From NCBI GenBank assembly GCA_964416175.1, contig CAYQDF010000016.1, positions 1 to 42,670 on the forward strand: a stretch of DNA of 42,670 nt. The letters run 5' to 3'. Below, piece by piece: positions 5,716 through 13,148 of the stretch; position 1 is the stretch's first letter; each line of letters starts with the position of its first letter. This DNA comes from CAYQDF01 sp964416175. Its GTDB lineage: Bacteria > Chloroflexota > Anaerolineae > Anaerolineales > UBA4823. The translations under genes were made by a program, and so were the position numbers. The notes under the pieces are model-generated. The model had not been told where the DNA came from, searched no databases, and saw only the letters and a program-made list of their open reading frames with translations.

Positions 5716-7626
5716 ATGCCAAGAGCAGCCAAGAAATCTCCGCTTGAATTTCCCCAATCCGCGGATACCTGGTATTTTGCCAGCCGCAGGCTCCGCGCCT
5801 GGATCGTCGCGGAGGACGATGAACCGGTGCGCCCTTACCTGCTGATCGTGGTCAATCTCGGCCCGGGAACCATCCAATATTTGACCGTCGGGAGTAAACC
5901 AGCTTCAAAAGAGGTCCAAAAAGCCCTGTTCACTGCGATGTCTCGTCCCCCGCGAGAGCTGAAAACCGAGCCCCAGCGCCCGGCCCGCATCTTCTTCGAG
6001 GACCGCCAGCTCCAGCAGTCCCTGGCGCCTGCCCTCCAGGAGATCGGCGTTCAGGCCATGTACCGGCCGCGGCTCGAAGAGCTGGACGAGCTGGTCGAGG
6101 AGTTGGAGGCCCGGTTGAGCGGTGACCATCCGGAGATCCCCGGCCTGCTCTCTGGGGCAAAGGTCACCGCGAAGCTGGTAGGCGCGCTGTTCGCCACGGC
6201 CGCGGACTTCTACCGGGCAGCGCCGTGGGTGCAGCTGGCGAACGAGGACGTATTGGCCATTCGCGTTCCGCCCCAAAAGGAACCCTACTTCGTGTCCGTC
6301 ATGGGACAGGGCGGCGTCGAGTACGGGCTGGCTCTGTACAAGAACTGGGAGGACGTCCAGCGGATGTACCTCCCCCACGACGATCCCCTCGAGGTGATAC
6401 CCCCCGGCGGGTCTCACTCGCTGCTGTTCAGTGAAATCACCGATGTCCCCTTCGACGACCTGGACGCCATTGAGAAATACGGCTGGGCCGTGGCTGACCC
6501 AGGCGCTTACCCTGTCCCCTCCGTCTTTCTCCCTCCCGATCAGGTCAGGCGACCGGACCGGGATGAGATCGTCTGGTACGAGGCGGCGCTGCGGACCATC
6601 CCGGAGTTTGTCCGCCAGCACTGGTCAGTGAGTCCCCAGGGAGAAGCGCAGCCGGCCGAAGCCAGGATACCGGTGGCCACGGCGGCCGGCGAGGTGACGG
6701 TGGAGGTCAAATATCCCGCCGGAGAGCTGCCGCTGGCTCACCGGGCAGCCGTGGACTTCGAGGCTCTGGAAGAAGAAGGTCCCCCGGGACCTCCCTTCGA
6801 CCGCCGGGCAATGGAAGGCGACATGGCCCGTATGTTTGGCCGGTTCGCCGATCAGGAAGCCGACCCTGAACTGGAAAAGGCGCAGGAGCTGATGTACCAG
6901 GCCTGGGGGGAACGCAACCCGGCCAGGCGCATCGCCCTGGCGCGCCGGGCGCTGCGGACGTCGCCAGACTGCGCCGACGCCTATGTGCTGCTCGCCGAGG
7001 AGGAGGCCGGCACGGTCCAGCAGGCCCTGGCGTATTACCGGGAGGGCGTCGCGGCCGGCGAACGCGCCCTGGGCCAGGATTATTTCAAAGAGAACGCCGG
7101 CCACTTTTGGGGGCTATTGAAAACGCGGCCTTACATGCGTGCCCTGGAAGGAGTCGCCAGCTGCCTCTGGCAGCTGGGGCGCAAAGAGGAAGCCCTGAAC
7201 CACTATAATCAGCTGCTCCACCTCAACCCGAACGACAACCAGGGGATCCGGTATGTCCTGGCGGACCTGCTCCTGAGTCTGAACCGGGATGCAGAGCTGG
7301 CGAAGCTCCTCCGGCAGTACAGAGAGGAATGGTCCGCGGTGTGGTTGTACACCCAGGCCCTGCTCGCTTTCCGCAAGAGCGGCTCCTCCCCAAAGGCAGA
7401 CCGCACCCTGCAGACGGCCCTGGAGGAAAACCGGCATGTGCCCGCTTACCTGACAGGCAAGAAGCGCATCCCGAACCGCCTGCCCGACTACGTCGGTATC
7501 GGGGATGATGCGGAAGCGGTGGTGTACGCCGCGCACCACCTGAACTACTGGCGCCGCACGCCGGGGGCCATCCAGTGGCTCAAGCGCCACACGCCGCCGA
7601 CTCCCCCACCGAAAGCACGCCGCTAG
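5716..7626 (+). CDS. Large TPR-containing protein with DUF6930-like N-terminus
   Basis: A 636-residue cytoplasmic protein without signal peptide or membrane segments. The first ~310 residues (WYFASRRLRAWIV, YLLIVVNLGPGTIQYL, VGIRVPPQKEP-like segments) resemble the uncharacterised DUF6930-type domain. The last ~260 carry tetratricopeptide-like helices (ARRALRTSPDCADAYVLLAE, ALEGVASCLWQLGRKEEALNHY, LHLNPNDNQGIRYVLADLLL), like proteins annotated ST7-like or TPR. A charged stretch near 370-390 links the halves. TPRs imply a protein-binding scaffold, but no enzymatic motif is visible. It has its own promoter and stands just upstream of the WYL-HerA-nuclease cluster, with a separate control region between them. 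Confidence 0.65.
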   Translation: MPRAAKKSPLEFPQSADTWYFASRRLRAWIVAEDDEPVRPYLLIVVNLGPGTIQYLTVGSKPASKEVQKALFTAMSRPPRELKTEPQRPARIFFEDRQLQQSLAPALQEIGVQAMYRPRLEELDELVEELEARLSGDHPEIPGLLSGAKVTAKLVGALFATAADFYRAAPWVQLANEDVLAIRVPPQKEPYFVSVMGQGGVEYGLALYKNWEDVQRMYLPHDDPLEVIPPGGSHSLLFSEITDVPFDDLDAIEKYGWAVADPGAYPVPSVFLPPDQVRRPDRDEIVWYEAALRTIPEFVRQHWSVSPQGEAQPAEARIPVATAAGEVTVEVKYPAGELPLAHRAAVDFEALEEEGPPGPPFDRRAMEGDMARMFGRFADQEADPELEKAQELMYQAWGERNPARRIALARRALRTSPDCADAYVLLAEEEAGTVQQALAYYREGVAAGERALGQDYFKENAGHFWGLLKTRPYMRALEGVASCLWQLGRKEEALNHYNQLLHLNPNDNQGIRYVLADLLLSLNRDAELAKLLRQYREEWSAVWLYTQALLAFRKSGSSPKADRTLQTALEENRHVPAYLTGKKRIPNRLPDYVGIGDDAEAVVYAAHHLNYWRRTPGAIQWLKRHTPPTPPPKARR

Positions 7627-7672
7627 GACCCCGCGAATAAACCCCGGCCAGTCTTTGTGACCTTACCTGTCA

Positions 7673-7722
7673 CACCACTATGGTAAAATGTTTTATGGAA
7701 CGTGTGTTCTACCATGGTGGTG
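7673..7722 (+). promoter_or_regulatory. Inverted-repeat operator spanning the WYL gene promoter
   Basis: CACCACTATGGTA (7673-7685) and TACCATGGTGGTG (7710-7722) are reverse complements at 12 of 13 positions. They flank a possible -10 TAAAAT (7684-7689), and the right arm ends three bases before the ATG at 7726. The arms are about 37 bases apart, as expected for a looped or double dimer site. The likely ligand is the WYL regulator itself. Confidence 0.5.
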
Positions 7723-7725
7723 TCT

Positions 7726-8691
7726 ATGTCCCGCTTAGCTAACCGCACGGCTCGCCTGCGCCAGCTGGAAGGACTGCTCCTGCTCGCCCCCCGCGGCCTC
7801 AGCGCAGCCGAACTGGCCCTCCGCCTGCAGGTGCACCGCCGCACGATCTACCGGGACCTCGACTTTCTCTCTGCCGAGGGCGTGCCCCTGTGGCAAGAAG
7901 AAGGCCGCTACGGCCTCAACCGCGCCCGCTACCTGGCGACCGTGCGCCTCACCTACCAGGAAGCCATGGCGCTCGTCCTGGCCGGGCTGCTGCTGGCCCG
8001 CACCCTGGATGAGCGCAACCCCCACGTCATCGCCGCCCTGCGCTGCCTGGCGGCGGCCCTGCCGGAGTTCCCCGGCGCTCATCTCCTGCGAGCCGCCGCG
8101 CGGGTGGAGGCCTGCCCCCCGGACCCTGCCCAGGTGGCCGTCCTGGAGGCCCTCTTCGCCGGCTGGGGAAGCGGACGCAAGGTGCAGATCGCCTACCGCT
8201 CGCCCAACAGCGGCGCCCGGCGCGAGCGGGTGATCGCTCCCTACGCCCTGGAACCGACCGCGGCCGGCCTGTACGTCATCGGCCACGACGATTGGGCGGA
8301 CGACATCCGCACCTTCAAACTCGAGCGCCTGGAAAGCGCCCGGCTGCTCGCCGAGGCCTACACCATCCCGGAGGATTTCGACCCGGAGGCCTACCTGGCG
8401 ACTGGCTGGGGGATCATGGCCGGACAGGAAATCAGCGAAGTGGTCCTGCATTTCACCCCGGCGGCCAGGCCGATCGTCCTGGAGCGGCAGTGGCATCCCA
8501 CGCAGCGGGTGGAACCCACGCCGGAGGGCGGCTGCCTCCTGCGGGTGCAGGTCAGCGAACCGGCGGAAATGCAGCCCTGGATCCGCAGCTGGGGGGCGCA
8601 GGTGGAAGTGCTGGCCCCAGAGTGGCTCCGGGAGCGGATCGCCGCCGAGCTGCGCCTGGCCGCAGAACAATATTCCAGGGATGCAAGATGA
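7726..8691 (+). CDS. WYL-domain transcriptional regulator
   Basis: A 321-residue regulator. An HTH_11-type winged helix lies near 1-65 (RQLEGLLLLAPRGLSAAELA, then RRTIYRDLDFLSAEGVPL). The WYL domain is near 135-215 (KVQIAYRSPNSGARRERVIAPYAL, then GLYVIGHDDWADDIRTFKLERL), and a C-terminal WCX-like extension ends at the stop. WYL proteins sense nucleic-acid-like or nucleotide ligands and often control defence loci. In-frame GTG 7702 and ATG 7714 are possible earlier starts; 7726 follows the operator arm. It overlaps the HerA-like gene by four bases (ATGA), so they share a transcript. Confidence 0.8.
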   Translation: MSRLANRTARLRQLEGLLLLAPRGLSAAELALRLQVHRRTIYRDLDFLSAEGVPLWQEEGRYGLNRARYLATVRLTYQEAMALVLAGLLLARTLDERNPHVIAALRCLAAALPEFPGAHLLRAAARVEACPPDPAQVAVLEALFAGWGSGRKVQIAYRSPNSGARRERVIAPYALEPTAAGLYVIGHDDWADDIRTFKLERLESARLLAEAYTIPEDFDPEAYLATGWGIMAGQEISEVVLHFTPAARPIVLERQWHPTQRVEPTPEGGCLLRVQVSEPAEMQPWIRSWGAQVEVLAPEWLRERIAAELRLAAEQYSRDAR

Positions 8692-10325
8692 AACCTGAAA
8701 GAGCCGGAGACCTTCAGCCGTCATCCTTTATCCCGCAGCCCTTAAACGTCCAGGTCCACCGCATCGGAGGGGACCTGGTCGAACTGCTGTTCAACCCGCG
8801 CCAGGTGGACCTGCGGGTGGGCGAGACCCTCACCCTGCGCGAGCGCGAGACCGGGCGCGGCGTGATCGTCCAGGTGATCGCCTTCCGCTCAGCGACCTAC
8901 CCCAGCCTGGCCCAGGAACTGATGCACAACCTGCTCGGCCCCGAGCCGCTGCACGCCCCGCTCCTGGAAGCCATCGGCTACCAGTACCTGGTCAGACCCG
9001 GGGGAGATGGGCATCCCGCCCCCTCCTGGAAAGATGAAATGGGCGACATCAAGATCGCCCTGGCCAAGATCCGCAAGACGGTGCCGGAGGCCCTCCCCGG
9101 CGGCGGGCCAGCGCGCTGGGAACAGTGGGATGGATGGATCCCGGCGCGCGGCGTGGAGGTGTTCCCCACCGACGACGGCGAGGTCTTCGCCAACGCGACC
9201 CGCGACGGCGGGCACCGCCTGCGCCTGGGCTGGACGATGAGCGGGCACGATTTCTACGTCGAGGGGCAGGACCTGGAAAAGGTCAACGTCATCACCGGCG
9301 TCAAGGGCAGCGGCAAGTCGCACCTGGCCAAGGTCATCCTGCTGCAGCTGATCGCCCAGGGCGCGCCCTGCCTGGTGTTCGACATCAACCGGGAATACAT
9401 CCACCTGCCCAGGGCGGAAGTCGAGGCGCAGACCGGGCAGACCAGGCGGCGCGGCATCATCCACCTGGAAGCGGGAGGGAACTTCCGCCTGGGGGTGAAG
9501 CAGTTCGGCCTGCCGCCGCTCCTGACGCTGCTCCAGCGCTATGGTTTGCCCGAAGTGTCCGCGCTGCACTTCGAAAACCGCGTCGCCCGGCTGTGGGCTG
9601 AAGCAGAGGCCATGGAAGCCGGCGGCGGGCGGAAAGCGCCCTACGTCGGCCTCGAGCAGCTCATCCAGATGGCGGAGTCAGGCGAATTCGGCGGAGGTTC
9701 CAGCGCCACGGTGATCAACCACGCCATCCGCTCCCGCCTGGAAGCCCTCAAGAACACCCACATCTTCGCCCGGACGGCCGCCGAAGCCGCCTCGCTGGGC
9801 ACGGCCTACCGCCAGATCCGCGACGGCGGGGCGCTGGTCATCGATATCTCTGGGCTTTCGAACCTGGCCCGCGAGGGCTTCGTCCAGGCGATCATCGAGC
9901 TGATCAAGGACCTGTGCCTGTGGGAGATCGAGCACGGCGCGCACCGCTTCCCCTTCATCTTCTTCGAGGAGGCGCACCTGTACGTCTCTCCCAGGAGCAT
10001 CGACTACATCGTCACCCGCTCCCGCCACCTGGGGATCACCAGTTTCTTCGTCACCAATATGATCCATGGGTTGGACGAGGCGGTGCTCCGCCAGGCGGAC
10101 AACCTCTTCCTGTTGCGCATCCCGTTCGAGGACGATGTACGCCACGTCTCGCGCAGCGCCGCCACTGACTTCGAGACCCTGGCCGCCTTCGTGCGCCGCC
10201 TGCGCCAGCGTCACGCCCTGGTCATCGGCGGCGTCACCGCGCACTACCCCCTGATCTTCGAGGTGGACCCGCTGGAAGGGGTGAACACGGCCGGCGAGAC
10301 GCGCTTCTTCTTCCGTGACCGGTAG
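8688..10325 (+). CDS. HerA-like DNA translocase ATPase (DUF87)
   Basis: A 545-residue P-loop ATPase of the HerA/FtsK superfamily. A HAS-barrel-like N-terminus (~20-70) is followed by Walker A GVKGSGKS (204-211), Walker B FPFIFFEEAH (421-430, acidic pair 427-428) and TRSRHLG (Arg445, likely trans-acting arginine finger). HerA proteins form hexameric rings that pump DNA and partner with nucleases (NurA in archaea; DUF4297, SIR2 and others in bacterial defence). The start ATG overlaps the WYL stop, and a PD-(D/E)XK nuclease follows 81 bases later. I infer a translocase-nuclease machine; housekeeping repair is the alternative. Confidence 0.85.
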   Translation: MKPERAGDLQPSSFIPQPLNVQVHRIGGDLVELLFNPRQVDLRVGETLTLRERETGRGVIVQVIAFRSATYPSLAQELMHNLLGPEPLHAPLLEAIGYQYLVRPGGDGHPAPSWKDEMGDIKIALAKIRKTVPEALPGGGPARWEQWDGWIPARGVEVFPTDDGEVFANATRDGGHRLRLGWTMSGHDFYVEGQDLEKVNVITGVKGSGKSHLAKVILLQLIAQGAPCLVFDINREYIHLPRAEVEAQTGQTRRRGIIHLEAGGNFRLGVKQFGLPPLLTLLQRYGLPEVSALHFENRVARLWAEAEAMEAGGGRKAPYVGLEQLIQMAESGEFGGGSSATVINHAIRSRLEALKNTHIFARTAAEAASLGTAYRQIRDGGALVIDISGLSNLAREGFVQAIIELIKDLCLWEIEHGAHRFPFIFFEEAHLYVSPRSIDYIVTRSRHLGITSFFVTNMIHGLDEAVLRQADNLFLLRIPFEDDVRHVSRSAATDFETLAAFVRRLRQRHALVIGGVTAHYPLIFEVDPLEGVNTAGETRFFFRDR

Positions 10326-10382
10326 GGCAGGATCCCATCCCTGCCGCGTCCGGGATCGATGGGGCAGGAAACCCTTCCTGCC
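10326..10382 (+). repeat. Two GGCAGG..CCTGCC hairpins between HerA and nuclease genes
   Basis: Two 20-base palindromes: 10326-10345 (GGCAGG/CCTGCC arms) and 10363-10382 (GGCAGGAA/TTCCTGCC arms with loop ACCC). A third related copy lies at 22884-22903. There is no U-run, so they may stabilise or process the mRNA rather than terminate it. Confidence 0.6.
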
Positions 10383-10406
10383 GCTTAAGCCAGGAGGTCA
10401 GTCAGG

Positions 10407-11267
10407 ATGCACGACGCCGCGAAATACGCCCTCGATCTCTTGCAAAGCGACTCCCACGGCAAGGATCAGGAGCCATATATCAAGCCTTCGTCGCTGGCCA
10501 AGGGCTGCCTGCTGTACGTGGCCTTCGAACTGCGCGGCGAACCGAAACCGCCCCTGGACGCCCGGGTCGGGCGCATCCTGTCCGTTGGCAGCGACAGCCA
10601 CCGCCGCCTCCAGCGCGGGCTGGCGCGTCACTGCCTGGGCCAGGAGGTCTTCTTCGAGGTCCCCGAATACCGCATCCACGGCTACTGCGACGCCCTCCTC
10701 TACCTCCCTGCCCCAGGAGGAGAGCGCGATCCCGCCGGCGAGCTCTGGGCGCTGGAATTCAAGACCACCGCCTCCGGCGAGTTCGAGGCGATCAAAGCCG
10801 CCGGATCCCCGAAGGAAGAGCACGTCCGCCAGGCGCAGATCTACCTGTGGGGGCTGGAAACCTATTACCGCGGCGCCCTCCCCCTCGCGGGCGCCATCGT
10901 CTATTACGAAAACCGGGACACGCTGGAACACCTGGCCTTCGCGGTGCTCTACGACGTGGAAGCTGTGAGCGACCTGCTGGCGCGGGTGAAGGCGATGCTG
11001 GCCGGCCTGGCGGAAGGCCGCCTGCCGGAGGACGTCCTCCCATCCGAGCATTGGGCGCATCGCTACTGCCCCTACCTGGAGATCTGTGAGCCGGGGCGGA
11101 AAGCCCTGGAGTGGCAGGCCCGGCAGCCAAAGACCCTGCCGGACGGGGTGCTGGCGGACCTCATCGCCAGGCGGATCCTGGCGAAAAAGCGCGCAGAAAA
11201 GGCGGGCGGCAGGAAGACCGGGCCGCGCTCCCTGGCCGACCTGGCGCGGGAGCTGGACTGGGAGTGA
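10407..11267 (+). CDS. Cas4/RecB-like PD-(D/E)XK nuclease
   Basis: A 286-residue nuclease. Active-site motifs run in order: His65 (GSDSH), Asp95 (HGYCDALLY), Glu117-x-Lys119 (ALEFKTT) and Gln144 (RQAQIYLWG), the Cas4/AddB exonuclease pattern. Cys34 (LAKGC) and Cys221/Cys227 (CPYLEIC) sit where an iron-sulphur cluster is bound in Cas4/AddB, but the fourth position appears to be His218 (H-x2-C-x5-C). The tail is basic. AGGAGG lies upstream of the ATG. Directly after a HerA-like translocase, it is likely the nuclease half of a DNA-degrading or end-processing complex. No cas genes are present nearby. Confidence 0.8.
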   Translation: MHDAAKYALDLLQSDSHGKDQEPYIKPSSLAKGCLLYVAFELRGEPKPPLDARVGRILSVGSDSHRRLQRGLARHCLGQEVFFEVPEYRIHGYCDALLYLPAPGGERDPAGELWALEFKTTASGEFEAIKAAGSPKEEHVRQAQIYLWGLETYYRGALPLAGAIVYYENRDTLEHLAFAVLYDVEAVSDLLARVKAMLAGLAEGRLPEDVLPSEHWAHRYCPYLEICEPGRKALEWQARQPKTLPDGVLADLIARRILAKKRAEKAGGRKTGPRSLADLARELDWE

Positions 11268-11316
11268 GGATGGCAGATTTCCCCAGGACGTCGCCAGGAC
11301 TGCCAGGCGAAGCGCC

Positions 11317-11411
11317 CTGAGCGGAGCAGCGGATGCGTTCTTCGACTGCTCCCTCGCAAACTCAGGACATTGACTGCGGTCCGCTCAGAATGCATCCGCT
11401 GCGTAGTCGAA
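11317..11411 (+). repeat. Dispersed intergenic repeat, copy 1
   Basis: Between the nuclease and metalloprotease genes. The core at 11344-11389 (GACTGCTCCCTCGC ... GTCCGCTCAGA) matches 22803-22848 at about 40 of 46 bases, and matches 40588-40637 on the opposite strand. Short complementary pairs occur: CTGAGCGGA (11317-11325) with TCCGCTCAG (11380-11388), AGCGGATGC with GCATCCGCT, and TTCGACT with AGTCGAA. It is a non-coding repeat family. Confidence 0.7.
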
Positions 11412-11564
11412 GGGAACGGTTTTGCTTAATCTCACATTGTCATACTACAACAGGGATAAAATAGAGGCACAAAAGCAGACCGTCCAGGATCTCCTCAAGC
11501 TGCGCAAGTTCTTCCGGGCCTGCGCTGAAAGAGGCCTGGGACTGGTCAACCCGTGGTGAGACGT

Positions 11565-12290
11565 ATGAGCAAACTGGTCTTGGACGATGAGTTTATTACA
11601 ACCCTGGTCGTGCAGGTGGCGCCCCTGGTGGAGCAGGCCACGGGCTGGGACCTGGACGCGGGGAGCCTGCGCTGCCGGGTCGTGCCGAAGGACCGCGGGT
11701 ACGAGGAGATCCTGTTAGGGCGCCTGCGCGAGCTGGGGTTCTTCGTGGATGAAGACGCGCCGCGCCCCCTGCTCGACCGGCTGGTGGAGTACCTGGTCGA
11801 AAGCAGCATACTGGCCGCTTATCAGCCCGGGGCCGGCGAGCTGCTGGTGATCCGCGAGAACGTGGACGACAGCAACCTGGACGGGCTGCGTGTGGTGCTG
11901 GCGCACGAGCTGGTGCACCGCGGGCAGCACCGCAACCACCCGGAGATCTTTCACCAGGTCGAGGCGAGCTGGCGCCGGGTCGCCGCGCCCAACCTTGTCT
12001 CGCCCGAGCAGATCGACCTCGGGCAGCTGGTGCAGGCGCTGAACGAGACCCGGCCCCTCATGACCCTCCTGGAAAGCCACGCCGCGTACATCCAGCAGCT
12101 CATCGCCAGCCGCCACTACCCGCAGGCCCGCATCGAAGCCCATTTCACCCTGCCCGTGCTGCTCTTCCGCCTGTTCGGGGGGCAGAAGCTGGCGCAGTAT
12201 ACGGAAGGCCTCCCGGCCATCGCTGCCGCTATGGAATCTGGCGAGATGGAGGCCCTCTACCGGGATCCGGGGAAGGTTTTAATGATATAA
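11565..12290 (+). CDS. HExxH metalloprotease-like protein
   Basis: A 241-residue cytoplasmic protein with a zinc-protease signature: H114-E-L-V-H118 within VVLAHELVHRGQH, and a plausible third ligand Glu170 in LLESHAAYIQQ, the spacing seen in gluzincin-like families. The preceding segment (AAYQPGAGELLVIRENVDDS) would be the edge strand by the active site. No signal peptide. I chose ATG 11565, with GGTGAG upstream, over GTG 11553. The substrate is unknown. It follows the WYL-HerA-nuclease genes after about 300 bases containing a repeat, so membership of that system is uncertain. It ends at a terminator shared with the convergent gene. Confidence 0.65.
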   Translation: MSKLVLDDEFITTLVVQVAPLVEQATGWDLDAGSLRCRVVPKDRGYEEILLGRLRELGFFVDEDAPRPLLDRLVEYLVESSILAAYQPGAGELLVIRENVDDSNLDGLRVVLAHELVHRGQHRNHPEIFHQVEASWRRVAAPNLVSPEQIDLGQLVQALNETRPLMTLLESHAAYIQQLIASRHYPQARIEAHFTLPVLLFRLFGGQKLAQYTEGLPAIAAAMESGEMEALYRDPGKVLMI

Positions 12291-12293
12291 GGC

Positions 12294-12329
12294 GGAGGGG
12301 CTGTCTCAGAAGAACGGGGCAGCCCCTCC
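12294..12329. terminator. Hairpin between convergent genes (probable bidirectional terminator)
   Basis: GGAGGGGCTG (12294-12303) pairs perfectly with CAGCCCCTCC (12320-12329) across a 16-base loop, just after the metalloprotease stop and before the end of the convergent minus-strand gene. There is only a short T-rich tail (AGTGTTTCC). Confidence 0.55.
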
Positions 12330-12394
12330 AGTGTTTCCGGCCCGGGTTTCCCGGCGTTGATTGCGGATGAACCCCTTTCGGCGGAATCCGCGCC

Positions 12395-12967
12395 TCATTC
12401 CTCCTTGGCTGGGGGATCGGCGAGCTGTCCAGCCCTCTCGCTGCGCCCGAGGACGTAGTAGCCGCTGACCGGCGCCAGGCAGGCCAGGCGGTCGAACGTC
12501 CCGTTGTCGCGGCTCTCCTCGACGAAGAAGGTGGGGCACACCTCCCATCTGCCGGTCTCTTCGCTGGCGTACCAGATGGCGATCGCCTGTCTGCCGCCCT
12601 TTGACCAGAGCGCCCGGTCGGCGCCGGTGATGTTGAAGAACACATAGACGAGCGCGCTGATCTCCTCGACCGGGCCGCCCTTCTGGTTCAGGAAGCGCAC
12701 CTCCATCGCCGGGAGGCGGTACTTGAGGCCCACCCCCTGGTTGAAGCGCGCCGGGAGCCGCCCGCCGACCATATCCAGGTACACGTGGGAAACGCCGACG
12801 GGGATGTTGGTGGCGTGCAGGCCCTGCCGTCCCAGCTCGATGGTCTCGCCCGCCTCGAGGGGAAAGACCCCGGACCTGGCGGCCGCGGGATCCCAGGCCC
12901 CGCCCAGGGCGATCAGGACGGTCATGGCGAGGAGCAGGCCGGTGGTGAGAAACTTTTGGGTGTTCAT
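12395..12967 (-). CDS. Secreted protein of unknown function
   Basis: A 190-residue exported protein. The start at 12967 has AGGAGA seven bases upstream and begins an ideal signal peptide (MNTQKFLTTGLLLAMTVLIA, likely cleavage after AAA near 31). The mature part is predicted mostly beta (GVFPLEAGETIELGRQGLH, VGVSHVYLDMVGG, RWEVCPTFFVEES) with two cysteines that may form a disulphide. No family recognised. It is divergent from the HTH-AAA gene at 13149; the shared region holds TGACAC boxes in the orientation facing this gene, like those before the lipoprotein at 17654, so both exported proteins may be co-regulated. Confidence 0.6.
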   Translation of the reverse strand: MNTQKFLTTGLLLAMTVLIALGGAWDPAAARSGVFPLEAGETIELGRQGLHATNIPVGVSHVYLDMVGGRLPARFNQGVGLKYRLPAMEVRFLNQKGGPVEEISALVYVFFNITGADRALWSKGGRQAIAIWYASEETGRWEVCPTFFVEESRDNGTFDRLACLAPVSGYYVLGRSERAGQLADPPAKEE

Positions 12968-13069
12968 CGAAAGTCTCCTTTCTATTTTTTGAATTTTCAG
13001 CAACCGCGCTGATTGGAGCGTGATGCGCGCAGGATACGCACTTCAAGCAGGTTCCAACACCCCGAACCT

Positions 13070-13100
13070 GTGCCGCTGGTGTGTCATTCCCGTGTCACTC
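13070..13100 (-). promoter_or_regulatory. Phased TGACAC boxes (Pho-box-like) between divergent genes
   Basis: On the minus strand TGACAC occurs at 13092-13097 and 13081-13086, exactly 11 bases apart, with a weaker CGGCAC a further 11 on (13070-13075). Seven-base direct repeats on an 11-base period are the hallmark of OmpR/PhoB-family response-regulator sites. A 7-bp inverted repeat (CAGGTTC/GAACCTG, 13048-13070) adjoins. No clear -10 was found. Confidence 0.45.
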
Positions 13101-13148
13101 GACCGGTGGGGCTGTTCAATTTGACGGCGATGCAATAAGATAAAGGCA

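Noticed and set aside
8292..8687. Upstream extension of the HerA frame inside the WYL gene
   Set aside because: Composition is Gly/Arg/Pro-rich shadow; ATG 8688 overlaps the WYL stop in the usual ATGA manner.
10407..11267. Cas4 of a CRISPR-Cas locus
   Set aside because: No cas1, cas2 or repeat array nearby; the immediate partner is a HerA-like ATPase.
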